This document shows positions 12,052 to 22,951 of a stretch of 64,000 nucleotides of DNA, in pieces. The notes under the pieces are model-generated. The model saw only the letters and a program-made list of their open reading frames with translations. It was not told the origin of the DNA and did not search any database. Position numbers and translations under genes: made by a program. This stretch comes from Chamaecyparis obtusa (lineage: Eukaryota; Streptophyta; Pinopsida; Cupressales; Cupressaceae). Location of the stretch: positions 432,501-496,500 of the forward strand of contig BSBK01000526.1 of the NCBI GenBank assembly GCA_027943335.1, given 5' to 3'. Numbering within the stretch: the stretch's first letter is position 1; each line of letters begins with the position of its first letter.

Positions 12052-13450
12052 AACCTTGATTTAGATAGATTCTAGACTATGGTTGGTCATCGTATGTCTC
12101 CACAGTACATTTCCTTTTTAGAGGAAGATGATAACTCCTTGAGTCATTAGCATAACCAGCCCTTGCATATTAAAGTCTTGATCCAAAACCATCATGTCAA
12201 ACATATGTTGATAGATGGGGGCACTAGCCTAAACATTTGTTCTTTCAGCTTGATTACACAATTGGGATTTTCATAAATGGCCATTGATCCTAGGAAGAAG
12301 ATAACTATCAAAGCATATGATGAGCAAGAAAGATCTTCTAAGGGAACTATTGTCTTACCTATCAGAGCAGGTCCTGTCATCAAAGATACTATATGTCAAG
12401 TTCTTTATCTACCTTTGGCTTACAATATCCTTGTAGGGAGACCCTAGATACATGAAATGAAATCCATTCCCTCTACGATTCCAGCTGATCTGTATACAAC
12501 TTGCAATACCTTGAAAGAGAGTGTTGATAAACTTGTTCCCAATAATAGAGAATCTTCCACTAAGCAAACAGATATAGCATCCACATCCAAGATGGAAGAC
12601 ATTACTAAAGAGGTTAATATCAAAGACAATGGTATGGGAGAATATACTATAGATCCAGTCTTATCTTTGGCATCTCTCCCTATCTCTCCTAAGTCTTATG
12701 GACAAACTCTAAAACAGTCTAAAAAGGAGTCTAAAGAACCCCTTGAAGCATATAAAGGAAATTTTGTTGCAGAACAAGTATCTAAATAGGAGTTTGAAGA
12801 AGATGAAGTTGTGCTTGCATGGATATACAAAGATGAACCTAAATCTCAAGTGGTTCAAAAATGTGATGCTGAAACTCCTAAGAGCCTATCTAAGTCATAT
12901 GGCCCAGGGGACAAATTGATCGCAAAAATGGGATATAAAGGAAAAGGACCTCTAGGACTACAAGGTAAGGGTCTTATTTCACCTCTTGATCATCATGGCT
13001 AAGAAAACAAGAATACAACAGGTCTAGGACTCACAAAGAAGCCTTTTTGTCTTAGAAAGAACTCCCCACATGTATTAGAACAGATTGAGCCTTCCGTAGC
13101 GAATCAACTAAAGGGGGAAATAACTGAACAATATGATAGTGATGATTCAGACACCATTGATGAGCTCATTCCTTATGAGCATTTTCCTAAAGAAATCAAA
13201 GACCTCCTTGACGTTGAAGCTGATCCAATAAAAAGAATTAATGTAGTAGAAACACAAGAACCTACTATAGAGCAAGAGATAGTTGCACCACAAGAACCAG
13301 CCAATCTCGAAGACAATCAAATAGACAAAAAGGAATGTGATATTTATTCTGAGATAAATTCCCATGAGTATGAATTCAAATCAGAATCTAAGGGTAAACC
13401 TTCTTGGGGTATTCACCCTGACTTTACTCATGTCTTAGATTTCCTAGAGG
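12052..13450 (+). pseudogene. pro: Element A aspartic protease and G-patch-like linker
   Basis: This continues the gag frame after the copia. The protease region has MLIDGGTSLNICSFS near 12200 in place of the usual D-S/T-G-A, so the middle residue of the triad is Gly, followed by YNILVGRP near 12420. After it comes a Gly-rich stretch, AKMGYKGKGPLGLQGKG (about 12925-12980), resembling the G-patch motif seen between protease and RT in some retroelements. An acidic tail runs to about 13450, where the conserved reading moves to another frame. Stops include TAGs near 12073 and 12145, TAA near 12270, TAG 12444-12446 and TAG 12787-12789. Confidence 0.8.
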
Positions 13451-15008
13451 TCTAGATGAAGAAATAGAAGATGAATCAAATGACTATAAATGGGGAGTCA
13501 TTCCAGAACTAGATGAACTGATTACAAAAAAGTGTGTTGATGTTATTCACCAATATGCACCTAAACCCAATGTAAGTCTAGAGTGAAATGATGAACTTAT
13601 CAAGTTTGGTCCACCAATGGTGGAAGTGGACTTCTACAATGACATTGAGCCTATTCATGAATTCAATGTCTTAGGTTGTAATATCACCTTTGAAATTGAG
13701 CATTGGGTTAGGACCAATGATGATAGATCCATATTTGTAAATACTCTTTCCCAATCTTTCACCACTTTGACTATCTAACACCCTGACCTTCTTGACATAA
13801 CGTCCACAAACTTGAACCAAGGTATTTATACCTTTCCCAATGACTATGCCCTTGCTTGCTACCTAAATGTAGTTGAGCCTATGAGGACTTCCATCAATGA
13901 ACTAAGCATTAGCATGATAGAGTCAGACATCAATTACCTTAGTCAGAAAAATAAGAATAAGAATAAAAAGAAAAAGAGTTCTGAGGGTGAAAACCACTTT
14001 GTGGTAGTCTCAGAACCTACAAAAGTAAAAATAAAAGATGTATCCAAAGGTGAAAACCTCTTTGAGGCACCTAAGGATGAGATATTTGATGTCCTTTCAA
14101 GTCATTTATAGGATAGATCTCCAGTTCTAATTGAGCCCACTCAATCTATCAACTTGGGAATAGCAGAGGAACCATAGTTGATCCATGTAGCACAATCTTT
14201 ATCAAAAGAAGAGAAGCAAAAATTTACAACATTCTTAATAGAAAAGAAGATCAAATTTGCATGGAAATACTTAGATATTCCAAGGTTGGATCCCGATCTT
14301 ATTATGCACCATTTATCTATAGCTCCATATGTTAAACTTGTTAAGCAAAAATTGAGAAAAATGCATCCACATGTTGCACTCTTGGTCAAAGTTGAATTAG
14401 AGAAGCCCCTAAAAGCCTAATTCATATGTGTTATTGATTATGTTGAATGGATCTCTAATATTGTACCTATTTCTAAACTAGACAAATCTATAAGAGTGTG
14501 CACAAATTTCAGAGATGTGAACAAAGCATGCCCTAAGGATGATTTTCCACTACCTAACATTGATATGATCATGGACATGACTACAGGGTTTGAGATGTAT
14601 TCTTTGATGGACGGTTTTTCTAGATATAATCAAATCAAAATTGCTCTAGAGGATCAAGAGAAAACTACTTTCACATGTGCATGGGCTACCTTCTGCTAGA
14701 ATGTCATGCCATTTGGGCTTAAAAATGCTGGTGCTACATATTAGAGAGCTATGACTTCTATTTTTCATGACATGATGCATAGGACTATGGAAGATTATGT
14801 TGATGATACTTTAGAAAAATCTATGATTAGAGCTAAACATCTAAATGACTTGAGCAATATACTAGACAGAATGGAAAAATTTAGTCTCAGACTAAATCCT
14901 AAGAAGTGTGCTTTTGGTGTCACTTCTGGAAAGCTCTTAGGCTACATTGTTTCAAAGAAAGGCATTGAAGTTGATCCTACTAAAGTTAAAGCTATCATGC
15001 AGATGTAA
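13440..15008 (+). pseudogene. pol: Element A reverse transcriptase
   Basis: This frame, one base out from gag-protease, stays open apart from stop codons through to integrase. After a variable acidic part, RT begins near 14190. Conserved blocks are VCTNFRDVNKACPKDDFPLP, MDGFSRYNQI, the VMPFGLKNAGATY block and the catalytic YVDD at about 14796-14807, then LNPKKCAFGVTSGKLLGYIVS. In-frame stops include TAG at 14109, 14175 and 14697 and a TAG in the AGATY block. RT is the polymerase of the element. Confidence 0.92.
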
Positions 15009-15659
15009 CCTCCCAAGAATATCAGTCAAATGAGAACATTGCAAGGGAGAGTTCAATCTATTAGATGCTTCATATCTCAAGTAGCAGACATATCACAACC
15101 TTTTACAAAGACATTACATAAAGGTGTGACCTTTGCATGGAGTGAGGAATGTGAAAATAACTTTAATCATATCAAGAAATATCTATCAAATCCTCCTATC
15201 TTGATGCCTCCCATTCAAGGGAAGCCTTTGATCTTATATGTCTCCGCTACAGATACATCACTAGGGGCATTTCTTGCACAACATGATGAGCACAAGAAGG
15301 AAAGAGCTATATACTATATTAGTATAACATTGGTTGCATATGAGAAGAACTATTCAATGATTGAGAAGGCTTGTCTAGCTATGATCTTTGCATCATAGAA
15401 ATTGAGACATTACATGTTAGCTCATACCACACATTTGGTAGCTAAGATTGATCCACTAAAGTACCTACTAAGAAAAGCTTCCCTCACAGGTAGATTAGCC
15501 AAATGGGTCATGCTCTTAAGTGAATTTGACATTGAATATATTGAAAGAAAAGTTATCAAAGGATAGGTAATTTCTGATCAATTAGCGGATGCACCTTTTT
15601 TTTATGACATTCCTATGAAAATGGAATTTCCAGATTCCTCTATCATGAATCTTTCTTTT
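15009..15659 (+). pseudogene. pol: Element A RNase H (retroelement type)
   Basis: In frame after RT. It has the typical connection block SQPFTKTLHKGVTFAWSEECENNF, then LILYVSATDTSLGAFLAQHD and the YYISITLVAYEKNYSMIEKACLAM region. It degrades the RNA strand during reverse transcription. Stops lie at 15006-15008, about 15399 and about 15565. The usual Asp of the LYVSATD block seems present as the final D. Confidence 0.85.
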
Positions 15660-16070
15660 AGAGAATGGCAATTGTTCTTTGATGGCTCCTATACATAGAA
15701 TGAATTGGGAGTAGGCATCTTGTTTATCACTCCTCAAGGATACTCCATTCCTAAGGCATTCAAAATTAAATTTCCTTTTACAAACAATATTGTTGAATAT
15801 GAAGTCATTTTGAATGGTATGAAAATAGCAATTGAGTGGAGGGTAACAAAATTACACATTCATGGAGACTCACAACTTTTAATACATCAAGTCAATGATG
15901 TTTACCAAACAAAGGATGAAAAGCTCATTCCATACAAGATAATGGTAGATGATCTCAAGAAATATTTCAAATCTATCACATTTGAGCAAATACCTAGAAT
16001 AGAGAATAGGGCTACCAATGAAATGGCAATGCTATCTACTTTATTGCAGCAGCCTGAACATGAGCTATGC
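15660..16070 (+). pseudogene. pol: Element A second (archaeal-type) RNase H
   Basis: WQLFFDGSYT begins at 15666 and gives the first Asp. Glu is in NNIVEYEVILNG and the second Asp in IHGDSQLLIHQV. The last position, IENRATNEMAML, has Asn (about 16017) where the family has Asp, a single G-to-A change. This extra RNase H after the first is the hallmark of Tat elements. A TAG at about 15696 interrupts it just after the first Asp. Confidence 0.87.
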
Positions 16071-17417
16071 TATGAGTTCCTGGTGGAAGTACTATCTTAT
16101 CCTGCATATGACTCCCCTGAAACCCGCATGATTTGCACTGTTGTAGGTCATGATTCATCTTGCTATAAAAACCTATTCTCCTATCTCAAAGACCAAATCA
16201 TTCTTGATACCTTTAACTACCATGAAAAGAGATAACTTATCTAAAATGCCTCCCGATATGTCATCATTGGTCATGATCTGTACAAACGAGGTCTAGATGG
16301 TATGCTACTTAGATGTTTAAAATGGGAAGAGTCTCAATGTGCATTAGAGGAAGTCCATGATGGTATTTGTGGGTCGCACTCAAATGGTCTAACACTAGCC
16401 CAAAAACTTATTAGGGCTGGGTACTATTGGCCAAAAATGGAGAAAGAGTCTATCAAGTTTGCTAAGAACTGTCAAAAGTGCCAAGTGTGTGGCAACTTAA
16501 TTCATGCTCCAGGGAGAGATCTAATCCCCTTCACTACACAATGGCCTTTTCATCAATGGGCATTTGTTCTTATAGGAGCCATACATCCTCATTCTTCTAA
16601 AAGACATACCCATATAATCACAGCTACAGATTATTTTACAAAATGGGTAGAAGTAGTCCCTTTGACACAAGCAACTGGAAAACAAATATCTATGTTCATC
16701 TTGAACTACATCATATGCCGGTATGGTATTCCACATTCTATAGTTGTAGATAATGGTGGACAATTTAAGAAAAAAGACTTAGATGATCTATGTGCCAAAT
16801 TCAAGATTACACAACATTGGTCATCTCTCTACTATCCTCAAGGGAATGGACAAGTAGAGGCTTCAAACAAGAATCTATTGAAAATCTTGCACCATAAAGT
16901 TAATAAAATAGGAAGAGACTAGCATCTCATGATCAATCCAGCTCTCTGGGCCTACAAAACAAGTATCAGAATGCCTATTGGGGCTACACCTTTCACTTTA
17001 GTTTATGGGTCTAAAGCAATACTACCTATTGAGGTTGAAATCCCATCACTAAGAATTAGAATACATGGTCTAGTAACTGATGATGACTACAGAGTGTCTA
17101 GGTTGCAAGAACTTGAACTACTAGATGAGTGTAGAAAATCATTGTATGATCATCTTAGAGTATATTAGAAGAGAATGTCTAGAGGCTACAACAAGAAAGT
17201 CAAACACAGAGAATTTTAGGTTGGCGATCTAGTCTTGAGAGAGAATCCTAAAAATCAATCACATCGAGAATGCAAGGGGAAGTTTGAACCCAACTGGCTG
17301 GGTCCCTTTGTTATCATTGCTACTTTTGGCTTTGGAGCCTATCAACTCTCAACGACTGAAGGAGAACAGCTCTGAGAACCAATCAATGTTCTCCATCTGA
17401 GGAAATTCTATGCCTAA
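16071..17417 (+). pseudogene. pol: Element A integrase
   Basis: Zinc-binding His and Cys residues are visible (EEVHDGICGSH, then NCQKCQVCGN). The DDE core is Asp in ITATDYFTKWVE, Asp in IVVDNGGQF and Glu in YYPQGNGQVEASNK. The C-terminal part has WLGPFVI and ends EPINVLHLRKFYA with TAA at 17415-17417. Stops occur at 16233, 16920, 17166 and a few others. Only stop codons, not frameshifts, break the frame. Confidence 0.92.
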
Positions 17418-19392
17418 GGCATTCAGTCTATGGTAAAATGTCCTAAAAAAAATCATAAAAATTGGAAAAAGTCATAAAAAATGAACATCTTGGTGAAAAC
17501 CTAGCAATGGGCACCTTAATGATTCACAAAAAAATCAAAAAAATGAAAAATACAAAAAAAAATGAAAAAATGAAAAATGCAAAAAAAAAAAAGAAGAAAA
17601 AGAAAAAGTGCCTTGGTGAAAACCTGGAAACAGGTGCCCTGGTAGCAAAAATAGAATCTCTACCAAGATGGTGAAAACTCAGCAAACGGGCACCACTTGT
17701 TTCAAAACACTCCATCTATTAGCACAATCTTGGTCTTTCCTAGCTTTCAGTCTTGCTTTATTTTGTACATATCTCCCAGTTTGTTTACACACTCTTGTTT
17801 TCAATAAGTCAGTTTGTACACCAATCAGCTCAAGCGTCTATATCCTATCAATGTTCAAACTTGGGGGCAATCAAAGTCATATCCTATAGCCTCCAATGTA
17901 TCTTAGATGTATCATATCCAGTCAGAGTCCTTTGAAGCTTCATTTGAGTCTGTCTATTTGTCTCATCTCCAGAAAGGATTTTACATCTACAACAACACAA
18001 TCAAACATCAAACTGAAAACAATCTATGCTTTTTACATGCTTTTATCTCTTTGTATGCTTACTGCTTTGCATTGAGAATTTTTGCATATTGTGCCCCTTC
18101 GAGCTCTTCGATGATGTCCTTTATAGGATTTAGGGAGTGATGAATGGGGGCATAATCCTTTCTTTGTCTTCTTCTTGTATGTGAAAAGCTAACAACTTTG
18201 GAAATTCTAGATTGAAATGGTGTCCATCTGTAAGAGCCTCTATCTCGAATTGGATGGCCATGAGTACCTTGACCGTTGATATCCAGAAAATTCAACGAAG
18301 TTTGATCTAACTATTGTCTTTTTGAGTGAGTTCTTTCTCCTACTGTGAAACATGATCTTGCCTAAGGATGTGAATGATAAAGGGTCACTACGGGTAATTC
18401 ACACTGGACTTAGAATGATCTCTTGACTATTTGATGTGTTTTTCATGCAAGGTGTATTATGGTCATCATAACATTGATGTTATGATGCTTATGCAAATTG
18501 CAATATTAAAATGGACATGATATTTAGGTCATCCTAGTGTTTGTGCCTTGGTGCTTATATCTATTCTGACATTCTGAAAACAAAATCAATATTCATATGT
18601 CCATGGTTGTCTAGCCAATGGGCATTGTATTGATTCTTGCGCATACAAATTGATATTCATATGTCTATGGTTTCATAACTAGTGGGCATTGTATTGATTT
18701 ATCCGATTACCTAAAAAACTCAATGATGACAAATGACTGACACATTATTAGTGACTAGGTCCTAGGTCTTAGGTTGCATGTCATTTTGCACTTTGCATGA
18801 TTTCATGATCTCACAAATTGCTTGAAAATCTTCAACAATTCTTCTAAAAACTATACTTAAACTGAAAATGAAGAGCTAAATCTCATATGAAGGTCTTCTC
18901 ACAGGAATGCAAGTAGTCACAATCCTGGGTTAAACATCCTTTTTGACATAAGACTGAGTACTTGTCTTCATCAATACTTGCAAAACATATGATGTGTATC
19001 ATTGCCCTTACATTACATATTCATAATCATTCATTCCATCTATTGCATTACATACATTTCCATACATACACTTACCATAATCAAGCACATTTGCATAACA
19101 TTCATACGTATGAAAGAAAATCATTGCATTAATCCATACATACATTCTACTCTACTCATAGCATTTACATCACATGATATCATCATACATTAAAAGCTTG
19201 ACAAGTACAAATGAAGTCACAACCAAAAATCTTGATCTCATATATATATCATAAAACTCAAAATAGTCAGGGGTGCACTACTAGCATAGTGTACAAAAGA
19301 ATGAGCTCATGTGAGCTATCAGAAGTCAGAATAGTATCAATATCAAAAGAGAAATAAAAATATCATAATATCATGATAGATCAGCTATCGGC
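17418..19392 (+). other. Element A spacer between integrase and antisense gene
   Basis: No supported protein. Three copies of a 25-30 bp unit beginning TTGGTGAAAACC (or GATGGTGAAAACT) and ending in GGGCACC or AGGTGCC lie at about 17490, 17613 and 17667, between A-rich runs. The open frames at 17462-17889 are products of those A and T runs. Confidence 0.6.
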
Positions 19393-21360
19393 CTAATCCT
19401 TTCCATCTGGTGGAGGTGGTGGTGGTGCATCTAGTACTACCTTGGCTCTAGGTGCTCTCACTCCCTATGATTCTATCATATATTGAGAGTACGAAGGAAC
19501 TCTTTGACCAAGTGGTACCGCAGTGTAGTATGCAGAAACATAATAGGTAGATCTAGAGGTCTGATGAATAACCTCTACCTGTAATCTTTGAACCTCACCA
19601 TGAAGCTCAGTACGCTATCTATCTACCTCTAGAAACCTCTCCTCCCAATGAGCACTATGAACCTTCAGGTCCCAAACCTATAATCTGAGTCTCCTCATAA
19701 TCTCATGTGTAGTCAGTGGAACACTAGGATCAGCATCTGCAGCTGGCATATCAGTATCTACAGCAAGCTACTCTACAGTATCTTCTCTCTGTGCCTTATG
19801 ATGTCTAACCTCTATACCAAGATCAAAACCAGTGTCCTCTTTTAATGGATCAGAATCACCACCTACAACCTGCTCAGCTGCAAGTACCTCCTTAGCAATA
19901 TCAACACTACCTAAAGTATCACCCTCTCCCCTAGTCTATCTCTGTGCACCTGTAGGCCTACCTATTGTAGAACTAGTGGGATGAGGGGGCCTCATCTATC
20001 ATGATGGTCTCTATGGGGGAGCCATCACTCTTGGTCTCAGAGGTGTGGGGTGCACAATCAGAACCTATGTGGGTCTCAGACCCTATCTCATCAGAGCTCT
20101 AGTAACATCCATTTCCTCCTCCATGGAAGGTATCAGCTCTATGGGGTTAGAGAATCTATAGACTGAATGATCAACAAGCCATGCCATAAAACCATCTGTC
20201 ACTCCAGCATCAAAAACCTATGGTCTGTACTCCCAATCTCTACCAATAATACCACTATAATCCTGTGAACACAATGCATAAGAAAGCCTCAGGGTCCATC
20301 CAAGTCTGAGCTCACAGGCTATCCGAGCATACATGGCATAATCCTGAGGTGCATCCTGCACTCGTCCATACTATTACCACACCCTGGTAATAAGAAATCT
20401 CTCCAGTATAGAGGACGATCATCCTATCAACACCCGACTCTAAAGGAAGAAACTAAACTGCTCTCGTGCAGTAGGCCAAGGCTCAATATCTACATAGGGC
20501 CTCCATCGGACAAATATCATGTCATCAAGACACCATCTTCAGTACTCTACATGGCCCATGTGACCCTGTATGACATATCCAGCATAAATATAAATCATAG
20601 GCTCCTGCGGATGCCTTTGTGACTGACACACTAGTCTCAAAACTAGGATATGCTCCCACGCCCAAATTTATAAAACTAAAGCACCAGCAAAAAAAGATTT
20701 TCTATCTTGATACACTACCTCATGCATCTCGGAGAACATGTGGGCTAGAAGACACTAACCCCAAGCTAACTTGGAAGGAGTCACCATTAGACATGCAACC
20801 ATCGGGGCCTAGCCCATCAGAAGACCATTCTACTAATGGTTAGACATGATAATACCTCCTATCATCCCAGCAAGGATGCACTCTAATCTATGGGACTGAC
20901 CATAGCACTATACCAAGGTCTCCCAAGAAATAGAACCAGTCAACTGAGTGTCATCTCTGAAAATATGTTTGAATGCTAGTAATCTAGAGTTCCCCAAACT
21001 CACATTAGCTGGGCGCTGACCTGAATGGAAGGGAATGCACAGTATACAATATACATCCACAGGTGTCACAGTGATCTCCCCAGTTGATAGGTGGAATGTC
21101 TGGGTCTCAGAATGAAATCTCTCTATCAATGCAGTCAAGAGTCCATGATTTACCCTAATCTTGGGTAAATGGATCAGATACTCAAATCCACATGAAGCAA
21201 GATGAACTCTCATAGGATTAGGCAAGGAAACATAGAGTCTTTGAGTGGCTAGATGTGAGATACGTACATGAACATCAGGATATGTGACCTACACAGCATA
21301 GAAATAGGGAATCCTATCAATACTTTGGTTGAAAAATAGGCTACAAATACAGGAATTGAA
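19393..21360 (-). pseudogene. Antisense plant-mobile-domain (PMD) protein gene carried by element A
   Basis: On the minus strand one frame can be read for about 655 codons with no frameshift, ending in PPPPPPDGKD and a TAG at 19393-19395. The segment LLTALIERFHSETQTFHL, then STGEITVTPVDVYCIL, matches the start of the plant mobile domain, which has the conserved W-x-W-E-H motif (here IWAWEHI). About 23 stops interrupt it, 18 of them TAG, almost all explainable as CAG, TGG or CGA changed by one transition. Antisense additional ORFs between integrase and 3' LTR are known for some Tat elements, and PMD proteins occur in plant transposons and host silencing genes. Function here is unknown. The true start is uncertain (21360 or further right). 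Confidence 0.8.
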
Positions 21361-21493
21361 TAGTTTTCTATTTCAAAAGGTAGATTAAGGACCCAGTAAT
21401 CGAGCTAAAAGATCAAAAAATTCAACATTTTGACCTAAAAATGAGTTTTGGGCTCACTGTTTTCCAAATGACAAAGCAGACTGGCAGTAAAAC

Positions 21494-21730
21494 TCGTACG
21501 AGTTTTCACTGGTTACCATACGACAAACAATGATGATACGACACTATATATCTCCTCGTACAAGTTAGGAGGGACCCGATGAAATGTCGTACGACTCTTG
21601 GGTCCCTCTCATATGAGTCTTCAGGGACAATGATATGACAACCTAACTAGAATTGAAAAGTCGTACGAGCCCAGAAGGATATTTGTATGAGTTTTTGTGC
21701 ATGCAAAAATTAAAAAGTGAAAACGTACGA
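21494..21730. repeat. TCGTACGA motif cluster 3, upstream of the antisense gene
   Basis: Exact TCGTACGA at 21494-21501, 21586-21593 and 21661-21668. Near copies at 21516-21523, 21534-21541, 21556-21563, 21609-21616, 21683-21690 and 21723-21730. CGAGTTTT followed by GCCAGTC or CCAGTC links it to cluster 2. Confidence 0.75.
21546..21551 (-). promoter_or_regulatory. Possible TATA box for the antisense PMD gene
   Basis: TATATA on the minus strand sits within motif cluster 3 and upstream of the PMD frame. This is position and sequence only. Confidence 0.35.
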
Positions 21731-22937
21731 AAAATATGCTAAAAATGCTATAAACAAAGAAAAATTGAATTTTTAGAGAAGCACAGAGGTCCACCTACCA
21801 GATGTCCATACTGTCAAGTTCTCTGATGCCTCTAGCTGCGCTCAAATGGTGAGAAGACACAGGTACCTTCATTTTTGCCACTTTCTCGCTCAAAGGGCTC
21901 CACAAAGTTTTCAAAAGTCAACGGTGAAAATGAATTGAAAATGACCTTTCTAGCCTTTATATAGCTTTTGACCTAATTTTTCAAAAGTGCTCCGTTTTTC
22001 ACAAAAACTGCACCCCTGGCTAATTTTGACATTTTGAACCCATTTTTGGGATCAAAATCAAAATTTGAAATAATTTTCTATGTCAAAATCGTGATTTAAA
22101 ATTTTTGGACCCAAGATGTCTAACTGCTTGCATAATCAACCTTCAATCATCAAAGAAATCCAGTATTTAACTTAACTGATTATCTTATATCAAACTATCA
22201 AAATTTCAACTTGGTCAACCATGGTCAACTCATGGTCAAACCTAGTCAAACTTGGTCTCCAAGACCTCTAAACGATGTAGAATGCATTCTTGAACGTGTA
22301 CAACCACTTCTCAAATCAATTAACATGATTCTAAACTATAACACTGACTTCTCTTGTCAAATTTTAATTTTAATCCCAAAGGGGGCATGGTATTGCACAT
22401 CATTCAAGTCTATAAATCAAATCTTTCCTCAGTGATCAAGACAACAATGACGTCTACTTACTGATTCATCTAAAGTCCTCGTCGCTTGGGGAAAATCTAT
22501 GATTCTCTTGGGGCATATCAGATTCATCAAGATCCATATCAATCTGGTATCCTAAATCTATCTTGTAAATTGTATCAACTTTTTGTAACCAATGGTTCAT
22601 TAGTGTTATTTCCTTGGTTCTTTGTAACTGATGGGTTTAGGATGTGATACCAATGTGATTCATACAAGGACATTGAGGTCTAGAATCGGTTACTCACTTC
22701 TTCACAATCATAAGGTTCAGAATCAGGCATTTTGGCACTTTTTCATAATCATCTATTCATTGTTGATATAGCTAGCATCATCTTGATTCCTGGTCATCCT
22801 AGGCCTGGGTCAATATCTCTTTTTCCAATCTTTCAATCGGTTTCTATCTCGGAATCAGTTCATCTTTCAAATCAATCTCAGACATCTTTATCATACACAG
22901 ATTATTCTTTGAACCACTACGCTTTGCACAGTGATTC

Positions 22938-22951
22938 AAAGAGGGGAAAAA
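22938..22951 (+). other. Polypurine tract of element A
   Basis: A purine run around GAGGGGAAAA directly precedes the TG that starts the 3' LTR at 22952. Confidence 0.8.

Larger units (their letters stand above)
21361..22937. other. Element A spacer between antisense gene and 3' LTR
   Basis: No supported protein. It contains the third TCGTACGA motif cluster and, on the minus strand at 21546-21551, a TATATA that could serve the antisense gene, lying about 190 bp upstream of the readable frame. Confidence 0.55.

Noticed and set aside
13440..13460. Programmed frameshift between protease and RT of element A
   Set aside because: No slippery heptamer with downstream structure was evident, and ordinary indel decay explains the change of frame.
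17524..17715. Phe-rich open frame on the minus strand and Lys-rich one on the plus strand
   Set aside because: Both are products of homopolymer A/T runs.
19393..21360. TAG read as a sense codon
   Set aside because: TAG also occurs in many noncoding-equivalent places, TAA and TGA occur too, and plant nuclear code is standard. Deamination of CAG and TGG explains it.
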